A program made the position numbers and the translations under genes. From Malurus cyaneus samueli (lineage: Eukaryota > Chordata > Aves > Passeriformes > Maluridae): DNA of 64,000 nt. Where the stretch lies: positions 15,706,057-15,770,056 of the forward strand of contig CM019227.1 of NCBI GenBank assembly GCA_009741485.1, read 5' to 3'. The notes below the pieces were generated by a model. It did not search any database and was not told where the DNA came from. It was given only the letters and a program-made list of their open reading frames with translations. This document shows positions 23,839 through 35,369 of the stretch, piece by piece; the stretch's first letter is position 1; every line of letters begins with the position of its first letter.

Positions 23839-25849
23839 ATGCCTCCTAATTGAGAAATAGCCCACCAGCACCAATCTGCACTTGCATCGTTATTTAGGTG
23901 ATCTATGGGAGTCTCACAAGTTCTGCAGCAGCATTTAAAGAGTCTCCATTGCACAAAACCCCGTTAAGCATTCCTGTGAATTGAGGTCACGGCCCTGCAC
24001 AAAGCTGAGGAGCAGAACTGCTGCTGAAGGATTTTTCTGATGGATCCCCCCTCGCTTTACAAGTAGATATGCAAGAAGATTTATGAACAAGGCATGAGCC
24101 ACATCAGATCTAGAAAGTTCATTTTATCATTTTCATTTTATGCTTGAATGAGGAGGCTGCAGGGGAATACCACAGCTGGCCAAAAGGCGGCCATTTCACT
24201 AAAATAAACACAGGTAAAAATTGTCTCTTTACATTTCTCTCTGTTTTTATCCAAAAACTTTTGATTGAGTCACATTTTTCTCTGAAGTGTAGTAAACCAC
24301 CCCTTATGAAGTGAAACTTCACTGTCCCCAAAATTATAATATTCCATGAGAATATTTGTCTGCCTGTTGATGTGTTTATAGAATAACAGATGACTGGAGA
24401 CTCCAGGAAAAAAAAATATTTTAAGTAATAGATGGCAGGGGTTCTATGTATGATGGCAAAAAGATTTTTAAAATGCTTATAATGAATTTCACAGTTTGGA
24501 AAGTCCTGACTCTGTGAATGATAATTAGTTTATGTATAAATCATACCCAGAAATATTTATGATGAAACCTCCATTCAAAATAAAATAGACAAATGCCTTT
24601 AAGCTAATGAAATTGCACAGTAAATTATTTCCAAGAACATTTCAATGTCAAGGTAACTCACTTAATTATCCATTATCACAGAAATGTAGACATAATGTTA
24701 ATTAAAATGAAGGGGCAAAACCATTTCCATTTTTTATGAAGATCCATCGGGCTCCTGAAGAGCCATTAGCAGAGCTGTCAGGGTGAGGTGGAGGACGAGC
24801 TCTGCCCTGCCAGGTGGACCATGCCAGCTGAATTCCTCAGCTCAGGAGCTGCAGGGTGCTGAGGACAGGGAATCCAGTGCCTGTGCCAGCCATGGGTACC
24901 CCCAGCGAGCCTTGGAGCCGGAGATTTTTAGGGCTGGAATAGGAATTTTCCCTTCAGGGCAGAGCAGTGCAGGTGAAGGGAGTGAAAGGTATTGGAAGGG
25001 GCATTTGTGGCTCAGGACAGCCCCTTGGGCTAAAGGAGCTGTGCAAATAAAAAGGGAATTTGGGGAAATGTTGCCCTGCCTGGGGTGTGTCCATTGCTGT
25101 TATAAGGAGTTGCACGTTTGTTTGGTTGTGCTGCAATAAATCAGCTGCAGGCTCACAGGGCACCAGGAGCTAAAGCTAAAACCTGCTCTGGCTCTGCTGC
25201 CATCCTGCTCAACTTCATTCTCCAAAATATTTATCAAAACAAGCTCCTGAAATTATTTCACCAAACATTTATGCTTTGGACCCAAATGCCTGCACAACCC
25301 TGGTTTAATTTCCCTTCCTTTCTGCACCATTCAAAGTCTTTTAAAAAGATACAAAAGGCATCACTTATGGGGTTTTTCGTAAAACATCTGTTTAAGTGGT
25401 TGAATTATTAGGGCAATAGCCCTTAGTCTTGTGCAAAAATATGTACTGCAAAGAGCAAAATTCAGTAATTTTTGTTACAATTGTATTCCTGAATCCCTGT
25501 ATTAGTCCAGAATCAACTTCAGATCGCCACTGTCATTTTTCCAATTCCTAGTTTTCAAGGAGTACATTGAATAAAGAAATAAAAGGGACACTGATGTCAA
25601 TAACAGGATCTAGTCTTGATGGAACCACTGCCAGTGCCCACCCTTCTACAGTGAAGTTGTTTACTCCAGCCCAGAAGTTTAATGCATTTATGTTTCATTT
25701 TTCTTTTCACTCTAACTGGAAATATGTCAATGAGTCCCATGAGTAACTGCTCCAGACCATATTATTATACACCCAATACCATCTTATATCCAAAAGTGTT
25801 TTAGACATGTACTGATTTAAAATTTATTCATAAAAGACTCTTCCAGTCT
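23839..25849. other. unique noncoding sequence
   Basis: AT-rich, with many ATTA and TAAT cores at 24.48-24.76 kb. A 118-codon plus frame at 24.78-25.14 kb lies in a GC-richer patch and has no splice context. No feature is supported. Confidence 0.45.
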
Positions 25850-26015
25850 ATCACATTTTATTGTCAGGCCAGCTAAAGCCCCGCTCACCTCCTGCACATT
25901 AATACCACTCTGAACATCACCGGGGATTTTCATTAGTAAAGTGTTTCATGAAATTTAAAACACATATTACTTCCTTCAGCCCTTTGAATGGTGAATTATA
26001 ATTGCTTTAATAATT
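25850..26015. promoter_or_regulatory. candidate conserved enhancer-like block
   Basis: A repeat-free stretch combines GCACATTAATACC, TTCATTAGTAAAG, AATTATAATTGC and TTTAATAATTC. These homeodomain-type cores sit in otherwise unremarkable sequence. Low confidence without conservation data. Confidence 0.2.
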
Positions 26016-27425
26016 CAGACTGACATAAAAATGAATCTAAGGCAATAACCAGCTTGCATATTACCTACCACATATTGCACTTTAAAAGTAATCAGGAATA
26101 CATTAATTAACCACATCTTTTTTTTTTCTGGCAGAAAAAGTCTGACAATTTTCTGACAATAGAAACTTTCACTGGCATGTACTAATACTTCCAAATTGTT
26201 TGAATAATCCTTTCCCAGAGCCCTCATAACCCCGAGGCACTCCAAGAAATTCAGTGAATCATAAGTTTCTAAATGCCTAAACCTCTTCACTTTTAATACA
26301 GAATTACTCTTCACTATCACTCACAAAAAGTGGGGTTTGGGGGTTTTCTTTAACAAATTCAAATAGTTTTATGCTCATCCCAGAATAAACTTGGGGTTTT
26401 TTTTTGGTTTTTTCCTCCACCCCGGCTTTGTAGTTAACAAATTGCCTGGATTCAGTTTAGAATTCTACCAAAAGCAGGGGAGGATGGAAATAATTCTGTA
26501 GCACAGCACCAACTACAGTGTTAAAAACCACGTCTGCACATGAAACAGAGCCTTCCAAGGATTTGGCTGCTACTACACTGCTCAAGATAATTTTAGCCCC
26601 TGTTAAAAGTGTTCAGAATCTCACTCTGCAAGCACACACAGTTTGAGCACATGAACCACCTCGGAACATGCAGGAAAACACAGCAGTGAGCCTGGAAATC
26701 TCAGCCAGAAAAGCAGAAAAAAAGAAATGAATGCTAAGGAGAATCTTCTCAAATTGTCTCACGCATGTCCAGGACCTTCCTGAAGCTTTAACCTTCCTTT
26801 CTGTCCCCAAACCCCAGGAGCCTGAGGAGTGAAGGACATTGATCCCCAAGTGGCTGTGCCTGTTTTCCAGTGCATGGGGTCAATTCCACAGCATTCCCTC
26901 ACCTGCACCCGCATCCCAACCCAATTTCACATCTGGGCAGCTGCGAGGCAGCACTGGAGACACTCTGGGGTTTGGGGAGCAGAACAAAATAAGATTCTCC
27001 TGGTCCTGTCCGAGATCTGGGCAGCTTTGCACCTCTAACAATCCAGTCCAGCCCATCTGAAGGACTCTCAGGAGCCTTCGATTGCAGAGTCTCTGTTTCC
27101 ATGGTTACCCCCAGCCCATCTCCCCAAATTTCCACAATAAAATCCAACCAGGAGCCCCCTCCTTGCCATGCACACCCAGCACCCTGCTCTCTCCTTCCCT
27201 CTCCCACTCCTCACAAAACTCTCCGATCTTCTGCTCTTCCCAGGCTCTCCAGGCAGCCAAACACCTGTTTTATTGAAAAAAACCCAACAATTATTGGGCA
27301 AATTTCTTCTCTCCCCCTGAGTAAGCTCCCATCTCCCGTGCACAGCTAATGCTGAGGTACAATAGTTACTATAGTAACATTATTCTAGGAATAAATAACA
27401 CAATATTGCTTCTAATTCCTTTCAA
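26016..27425. other. unique noncoding sequence with an X-box-like site
   Basis: At 27095-27108, GTTTCCATGGTTAC resembles an RFX X-box (two half-sites around CCATGG). A second partial match, CTATAGTAAC, lies near 27369. Overlapping open frames at 26.8-27.35 kb lie in GC-richer sequence and show no domain. No gene is supported. Confidence 0.4.
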
Positions 27426-27586
27426 CAAATAAAAAAAATCAAACAAAAAAAAACACACAAAAACCAAAAAAACAAAAAAACCAAAAAAAAAACACCAAAA
27501 AAAAAACCCAAAACCAAAAAACCCACCAAAACACCAAAGAACAAAAAAAAAAAAAATTTAAGGGAAAAAAAAAAAAACAACCAAAT
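27426..27586. repeat. A/C low-complexity tract
   Basis: About 160 bp of A runs punctuated by C and CC (AAAACC, AAACACC types). It is the same kind as the tracts at 11.34 and 30.2 kb. Confidence 0.85.
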
Positions 27587-28290
27587 CTGGGCCACTCTGG
27601 ATTAATGGCATTATTTATTTAGAAGCCTTCATGGGTTGTTATTTAGATTCAAAACCACGAGCTGGTTTTGGTGCAGCGCTCTGTCTTCTCTGAGCAATGA
27701 GAGCCACATCGGATAAACAGCACGCTGAGCTGGTGCCAGAGCTCTGATCTCGTTTGTCAGGAGATCATTTGAGACTGGCAGTGCTAAATTGATGGAAAAA
27801 CGTGTCACACACCTGGAGGGCACCCGGGGGCTCTGAGCCCAGGCAGGACCAGTTCAGGGCCAGGAGCTCGTGCAGGTGAGGCTGGCAGCAAGGTGCCAAA
27901 CACTCAGCACCTCCTGGGACAGCAAAAACCATTTCCAGCTGGGAAAGGATATCCTGGAGAGTGGTTCTGCTGTAAATGGAAATTCATGGCTCAGACCCTC
28001 GTGGACTGTTTAGGAGCAAATCAAAATAACAAAGCTGACATAAAAAATGACAAAAAACCCCTAACCCTGACTGCCAGGAGCTGTGCACAGGGCAGTGCCA
28101 GCCTGGGGAACCAACGCTCCTGTGCAGATCAGCTGGGGCTGCCAGGGGTGAGAGGAGCCTCCAAGAGGGCAGAGCCCCCAAAATGTTGAGTGCACCCTTC
28201 CCTCTCCTGTGAGCCCAGCCCAGCCCAGGCAGGATCTCCCAGCCCTGCCAGGGGGTCCAGCTGTGCTGAAGGGGCACAGAGCCTGTCCTG
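27587..28290. other. unique noncoding sequence
   Basis: The sequence becomes GC-richer toward the 38-bp array. Open frames here overlap on both strands and extend into the array. None has a recognisable domain. Confidence 0.45.
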
Positions 28291-28579
28291 GGTCCCCATC
28301 CCCATCTGCAAGGGACAACGACCCTCTGTGTCCCCATTCCCATCTGTAGGGGATGATGACCCTCTGTGTCCCATTCCCACTCTTTAGGGTCGATGACCCT
28401 CTGTGTCCCCATCCCTTCTCCTTAGGGACGATGACCCTCTGTGTCCCACTCCCACTCTTAAGGGACGATGACCCTCTGTGTCCCATTCCCACTCTTTAGG
28501 GACGATGACCCTCTGTGTCCCCATTTCCTCCTCTTTAGGGATGATGACCCTCTGTGTCCTATTCCCACTCTGCAGGGCG
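28291..28579. repeat. minisatellite, ~38-bp unit, seven copies
   Basis: The core ACCCTCTGTGTCC starts at 28321, 28359, 28396, 28434, 28471, 28508 and 28547, so the period alternates between 37, 38 and 39 bp. Spacers are of the type CATTCCCACTCTTTAGGG(A)CGATG. It is strongly C/T-rich on the plus strand. Long frames through it on both strands follow from the repeat and are not genes. Confidence 0.95.
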
Positions 28580-30214
28580 GTTCTGCTCCCTGTGCCCTGG
28601 GCTCGGGGCTGTCAGGGTCCCAACCAGGAGCTCCTCACCCCCCTGAGGCTCCCAGCTGGGCTGGGAACTGCCCTGGAGCACCGGGAATGTCTGGGATTCC
28701 CACCAGGAGAGCTCCCAGAGCAGTCAGGCACTGCTTGGGTTGGGAAGAGCCCAGGGTGTTCCATCAATCCCATCAATCCCATCTTCTCCATCTCAGGGCT
28801 GAGCTGGGGAGCTCCTGGAGAACCCAAGGATCTGGAGAGCACAACAAACCCAGTACCAGCCCTGATCCCCCATCCCACCCAGCTGCCACTCCACATACGC
28901 TGCAATTTTCTGCTCCACTCAGCAAAGCTTTGGATTTAACTCCGTGTCAATGCCACGACTTTTGCCAAACTCTCTACCCTACTAAAAGAAAAAAAAAATT
29001 AAATAGGACAGGCAGGCTGGAGAAAAGTCATACCATTAATGTAGTGTTTAACTGAGGTTTAACTTAGATGGGGATCTCAAATAATAAAAACTCACAGAAA
29101 TCACAGTAAACTGCGCTGAGGAATTCACCACGGATGAATCATCAGCTCTTATGCAACTCAAACCCTTCTCAGCATACAAATGGCACAAGATGGCCCCTGG
29201 TACGGCATTGCTGATTGCTGGGGTTTGCTGCATTTTGTCCAGGCTTCTTTTGTCACCCTTACTCCTGTGCAAAGAGGGGATGCTCACCCTCAGGCACACT
29301 CCAGCCTCACAAAAATCACTTTTTCCCCACATGGACAGACAGGCATCAGCTCCAGCATGTCAAACAACGGCACTGTGTGAAGAGCATCAGTTCCACACAA
29401 AAATGCAAAGAGCAGTCAGGCAGTGTCAGACACAACTTTTCAAACGAGCAGGTAAGAGCAGGAAGAGCTGTTTGTACAGCTTTCTGCAGCAAATCCTCTC
29501 TGCCCACGAGGAGCAGAGTGAAAAATCACATTAGGATCGTGAATAAAGGTTTCAAACAGCCACATTAAAATCACCGAGGATTTTGCACTGACCAAGTGAT
29601 CGTGGCCCAAGTGTGACCCACTGGACTCAAACACAAAGCACGAGAATCAGAGTCCCCTTGATCAGTGAATCAACTCTCCTGGCTCAGCACAGCAATGCAA
29701 AGGACATCACAAAAGCCCAGCAAGGCAGGTAAAACACTTTTCCCACATATTGCTGCTCAGCATAGATCAGAATTTGTTCCCTGAAAAGCTTGAACTTGGC
29801 GTAAGCCAGCCTAAAAATAAAAGTAAGATGCTCCAGGAAAAAAACAAACTGCAAACCTGAGCAAGGACAGTTAAATTCATGGGAAAGCAGCTCAGCCTGA
29901 AACACATCAAATCCTTGTGACCTCCCTAATATTTTGGTTCTTTCTTGAAAACAAAATAATCAGTTTTAAAATTTCACAAAATATTCCAATTTGGAATGAA
30001 GACTGATCAAAGCATTTGCTGTTTCCCCAGAATTTCTGATGTGCTATAAAGCAAAAGTTCAATCTAAGATAGAAGGCAGCTCTTGAAGTGATGATATACT
30101 GGGTTGTTTTGTTTTTTTTCAGTGAAAGAAGAGTCTGGCCAAAATCACTGCAAAGGAATAATATCCAAAATCAAGTGGGCACAGTTTCAGTCCTTTTTAA
30201 ATAAGTCCAAAAAT
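28580..30214. other. unique noncoding sequence
   Basis: The first 350 bp is GC-rich. At 29.15-29.57 kb all three plus frames stay open for about 70-127 codons without splice-bounded or recognisable protein. From 29.6 kb it is AT-rich and featureless. Confidence 0.45.
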
Positions 30215-30445
30215 CAAACCTAAAAAACAAAACCAAAAAACCAACAAAAAAAAAAAAAAGAAAAAGGAAATAAACAAAAAAATTAAACAAAAATCACAAA
30301 ACCAACAAACAAAAAAACCCAAACAACAACAAAAAAAACAAACACAACACACACACAACAAAAAAAAAAAAAAAAAAACAAAAAAACAAAACCAAACAGA
30401 TAAGGCAACTAACAAATCCGCAAAAATAACAAAACAAAAAAAAAG
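30215..30445. repeat. A/C low-complexity tract
   Basis: About 230 bp of A runs broken by C (AAAACC, AACAACAAC, ACACACAC). It is the longest of the three plus-strand A/C tracts. A minus-strand F/C/L-rich open frame through it is purely compositional. Confidence 0.88.
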
Positions 30446-31907
30446 GAGCATAAGTGAACTATTGAGTAAATTAAATTATCACATCAGCTTTCATGTCCAA
30501 TTAAAAAAATCCCTTCATGTGAAGAAGGCAAATAAGTAATTTATTCCAGAAAAGGGCAGGGCAGCTTTGGTATCACCACAGATCAAAGGCCCCAGGGATC
30601 CTCCCCCCAAATAGGGTTTGGTAAATACAAATCAAACCTGACCCCAAACACACACCTCAAACAACATTTGCTTCTCTCCCTGTTATTCAAGCCACATCTC
30701 CAATTCCTCCAGCTCTGAGATGTTTCCAAAGCCTTTCAGACCCAAAAGAACCCGGCTATTTTCTGCCAAATCAGCCACATTTTCACAGAAATGCTGAAAG
30801 GTTTAATGCAATAATTACCACTGAAAAAATACCTTTACATTCCAATTTTCCTGCTAAGAAGAGTAATAAATTCACAAATAAAAGGCACGATGAACATTCC
30901 TAAGACGTGGATTTTCCTGTCCTGAATGAAATGAACAGTTTGTAACTCAAGCAAGGTGCTGGCACTAATAAATTATAAAGGTCTGTCCTCACCAGTGGGA
31001 ATAATCTTACACATCATAAATACTGATTAGATACCCTATATGCAATATGGAAATGAAATTATGGGTTTATTCATCTTAATGCTATGAGTTATGTCCAAAC
31101 TGAGGTGGAATCGTGTGATGTAAAAAGAGGAGAAAGGATTTCTAAACATCACACGTGCCATGGCTACGGCAGCAAGAGAGAGGGGCCACTGGCAAATCTG
31201 AGCTGCTGAGGAAAAAGGGATCCCTGCACTCCCCACTGGAAAGGGCACAACCCCCAAACCAACCCCACAGCAGGATTTCAGGGCAAGAGCACAGGGAAAT
31301 ACTATCATTAATGTAGAAATGATACTTTATCTTCTATATGGCACATTGTGACTGAAATCACTCAGAATTGCCCTGTAAAAAGTGTCCAAACTTGGTTGTA
31401 AAGATATACAGATCAGATTTAACTTCCCTGTCAATAAAGAACTTCTCACAAGCTTTCTTGGCAGATTCACCCAACCAAATAATCACATTTACAATGGTAA
31501 AATTTACACCTTTCTTCTTCCCCACCCCAAACGAACTCCTTCTGTTCCAGCCACTTCCATGTTTTGTGAAACTTTTTTTTCCTGGCAGACTGAAAACCTC
31601 CATTAGCAAAGTTTAGTTCCCGAGGTAGTTATTTATAATTTGTGATCCTATAACCTCCTCCTGGTTAACCTCATCAGGTTTTGCTCCCAGAGTCTCTCAC
31701 TACAATCAAAAGTGAAGGGTAATTTAAGTTGGCTGAAATTAATTACATTTGAGCCAGAGCCCCAGCACTAACGAGGCACTTTGAGGGGAAGGTCCTGTGG
31801 CACCCCTAATGACACTCAGCCCTCGAAGTCCCTAAATTCCACTCCAAAGAGAGTTTTGGGCAGAGCAGCCCTTCTGTGAGCTGTGCTGGGACACAGAGAA
31901 ATCTGAA
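30446..31907. other. unique noncoding sequence
   Basis: AT-rich sequence without clear repeats. Both strands are open for about 80 codons at 31.36-31.62 kb, with no domain or splice context. No feature is supported. Confidence 0.45.
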
Positions 31908-32133
31908 GAACCCCTGGAACCGAATGGATGATGGTATTTTAATGTCAGATCTTTGAGATTCAGGACTGATTTAACCTGAGTCACATGAAAATTTGGCAAG
32001 CAGAATTTAATAAGTGCAAAGCGCTTTTTAAAAATCGTGTTTGGGGTTTTTCTACTGCTAAAAATAGAATTTTAGCTGAGACAGGTGCACACACACCAAC
32101 TTTGGGTCAAAATATCTCTTTCCTGAAACCCAG
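31908..32133 (+). repeat. unnamed diverged repeat, copy 1
   Basis: This segment aligns by eye with 37535-37790 in the same orientation. Shared landmarks in order are CCCTGGAA..GAATGGA, TTAATGTCAG, TCAGGACTGATTT, AGCAGAATTTAA, AAATGCAAA/AAGTGCAAA, TTTTTCTA and TTTCCTGAAAC. Identity is clearly partial, so the duplication is old or this is an uncatalogued interspersed repeat. No terminal repeats or coding domain are visible. Orientation is arbitrary. Confidence 0.65.
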
Positions 32134-33121
32134 CTCTGCTTTTGTCTTTGCCAGGAGCCCTCAGCTGCTCTTCCTCTCTCGTTACCTGGTGAAGCTCCTG
32201 ATTTTTTACCATGAGTGCATAATAGAAAAACCCCACAGGGTGACAAACTCCAGATTCCTGGCGTTGAAATATTAAAGTGGTTTTCCAGCACATTTGTTGT
32301 TTTGTGGGATCCTTTATCATCAGGCTGCAATCTCTGCCTTTGGAGCAGCTCGTCTCATAAAGCGCGGTAGGAAATCAAGGTGATAAAATCTGCTGAGGAC
32401 TGTATTAGGGACAATTTCATTTTTTCTGTTTTTCCCTTTCCTTCACTGGTGCAGCACTCTCACCTTCCTCTCACTGACTATGAAATCTGTCCCCAGGTTT
32501 TCAGAAATATCACTCCTGATAAATGTAATGCAGGTTTATTGCTAATTCAGGGTGATGATGCACACCAGATCTCCTGTAACTCATTCAGTTTTTCTTAGAT
32601 GTCACCAGTGCAGCTCTCAAACATGCAAATATAAACTACTTGAGCACTTCTCACATATTACATATAAATCAATTTATTCTTTTTCTAGATATAAAAATAA
32701 ATTTTGGCAATGTCTGCCATTTAATTAGGAATGGGCTGGGTAAAAATACCTCCAGAGCTCATGAAAGCCAACAAATCCTTGATAACTCTCCTGACCAATG
32801 ATTTCTATAGGATTGCTGTTCCCAATTGCTCATTCCCTCCCTGCTGGGAACACCTGAATTCCTGTCTGGATTCCCCAGGCACTGCTGGGAGAGCTCTGAT
32901 CATCGCCCACATGGAATCAAGGGGAATCAGGGAAAGGCTCATGGTAATTTTGGCCATTATCAACATACTCTGAGCTGCGAAAACATGTTTTCCCGTTTGA
33001 ATTTCTATTAAAAAGAACATTAGCAATAGGAAAATCAACTTGGTATTCACTTGCACATTACATTCAGCTCCATGCTGATCCTTACTCAGCAGTCTATTTT
33101 TTTCTATGAATAAAGAAACTG

Positions 33122-33124
<3 letters not shown>
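32134..33124. other. unique noncoding sequence
   Basis: It contains a perfect octamer ATGCAAAT near 32623. Open frames are short and without domains. Nothing else noted. Confidence 0.5.

Positions 33125-33168
<44 letters not shown>
33125..33168. repeat. (GA)n microsatellite
   Basis: About 22 uninterrupted GA dinucleotides. Polypurine/polypyrimidine DNA of this kind can form triplex structures. It explains the serine-leucine run in the minus-strand frame across it. Confidence 0.95.
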
Positions 33169-33169
<1 letters not shown>

Positions 33170-33937
33170 CCTGCCTGGTTCTGCAATGATCTTTAAATAA
33201 CCTTAAACATTCCAAATTCAGAATTGTCATTTTTCTTACTTTTCTAGTTAAATATTTTATTCCCATTGTGGGTTCAGAATTACCATTTTTTAGCTTTCCA
33301 ATTGAAGAATCAAGATATTCATTGACACCCATGTAGGTCATTATATATTACCTATATTTTGTGTGTCAGCCAGTAAATAACTGCTTTACAATATTGTTTA
33401 GCATATTCTGTTTTACCTGGAACTTGTTTGAACCATCTTGAGCAAATGAATCCAAAAGTGGGGCCTAACACAGTCTCAGTCAAGTTATTGAATTTATTAA
33501 AAGCAGAAGAAAGACATCTCTTTCCTTGACTACATCTTAAATTTAACAAAAGTTTCTACTTCAAGTTTCACTTTCAGAATAAAATATGCCCTTGTGGAAG
33601 CTGTTACAAATGTCAACACTTTAAGGAGCATAAATTTATGGTGGCATTGAATTTTAATGGCACTATAAATGTCTGTAGTAATGGTGATGTATCTATCGCA
33701 ATAAATTGCTATGGAGAAATATAAAAATAAATGTGAGATAAAAGATTGTGTATAAAATATGTTTTTACACACTCTTTAATGATTAAAAATCATAGAAAAC
33801 TAGAGGCTATAAATCACTGAAAACTGCTGTTAGATTTTACATGCTGTTTTACTCATGGAAAATATAGATACAATTCCTTGGCCAGAAATTGCACCAATTT
33901 TAATGAGGACAATCCAGATATAGACAGATATATAAAT
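33169..33937. other. unique AT-rich noncoding sequence
   Basis: No coding, RNA or transposon signal was identified. Confidence 0.5.
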
Positions 33938-34080
33938 GCATATATATATATATATATCTTTATAGGGTTTGTTGCGGTTTTTTTGTGGGTTTCCTTTGGT
34001 TTTGGTATTTTTTTTTTGTTTGGTTTGGTTTTGGTGGTGGTTTGTTATTTATTTTTTGTTGATTTGAAAAAAAATTTACA
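33938..34080. repeat. (TA)n plus T/G low-complexity tract
   Basis: A (TA)n run of about 20 bp is followed by roughly 115 bp made of T runs broken by G and GG. This is the strand-complement type of the A/C tracts at 11.3, 27.4 and 30.2 kb. The plus-strand open frame over it is compositional. Confidence 0.85.
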
Positions 34081-35369
34081 TTAAGGATGACAGAAATATT
34101 GATATCAATGACCCAAGTTACTGAAGCCACTTCTGCTATAAAAGGGAAATTTATGGAATTCTAACGTAATTGTTTGGCAATGCCTCCTGCCCACTCCCCT
34201 CCTTTCCACAGCTCATCGTGTTTTGGTCGAGCACTGTTCCTGGGGCAAAGGAATGTTCATTTTGTGGTAAAAGGAGAACTCAGACCCAAGGAATTCTTGG
34301 CCATGCAGAGGAACAGACAGCGTTGTCTCTGTGTAGGTCAAAAGTACTGCTTGATATAATAAATGATCAGTCTACACTTCCATTAATTCGCTGTCTTTAA
34401 AACCTTTATGTCCTTGATTTATTTTCTTAAAACAGGGGCAGCTAAAAATTATGAGATTGTTCCTTGACAGTCATGGAAGTTGATCTCAATAAAACCTACC
34501 CCTTCCAGAAAATAAAAGGGAAAAAGCAAAAGCAAATGGAGCTGGGTCAGGAATGAATCCTGGAATCCCAGCAAACACTCCAGCCTGGGGCAGTGGGGTG
34601 CGTAGGGGGAAGTCACTCTGAGGCTTTTTGTCTGTTCTTAAATAGATTACAGCCATTTTAGATGGAGAAAATCAGGTTTTCTCTGAATATTTTCTAACTA
34701 TTCAGTGAATGCTCTAAGACATAAAAGCTGTTTTGGAATATCAGAGCAGTGCTGCTGGAGTTTGTGGGAATGGAGATCTGGGGTGCTTGGGTGGATCCCA
34801 GTCCCGATATTCTGCTCGAGCAGATCTGGGGCAGAAATATCCACAAATGGGGAATCTGAACACTCCCAGCAGGACAGACTGAACCTGATCCCTGCCTTTC
34901 CCTTGGTGGGGCTTGGGCCATAATTGGGGACTAATGAGGTTAAACTGCCCATGACTTGATTAGCAGAGATACTGGTGTTGGACACACAGGAGCGAGACCC
35001 TGGTGAGCAATAAAGGGAAGCTGCCAGCTCCATAAATATCCACCCAGGAACGCTCCAGGAGCTGTCCTGGCACTGCCAGCTGCTGCCAGGGCTCCAAAAT
35101 CCTTGGCACAGGGTGCTCCTGCAGGGCAGGAAGGAGACAGGGCAGGAGCTGTGGAGCAGGGACTGGGCTCACCTCCCGATGACGGAAACTCCTGGTGTGC
35201 AAATGGATTGTGCAGATAGCAGGGGATGAAAATAAAGAGTTGCCGGAAACAGCCCTGGAAAAGGATCTGTGGAGTGTCCCAGGAGGAGACAAACCCCAGA
35301 GAGCAGCGAGGCTGCAGCAAGGGGCTGACAGAGCCAGTGCCACCCAGAGCTGTCCCAGGCAGCAGCGCA
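34081..35369. other. unique sequence leading into the large array
   Basis: From 34.7 kb it becomes GC-rich. The 170 bp before the array (35195-35369) reads as an open plus-strand frame continuous with the array's frame, but it has no recognised domain and no clear acceptor. I do not call a gene. Confidence 0.4.
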
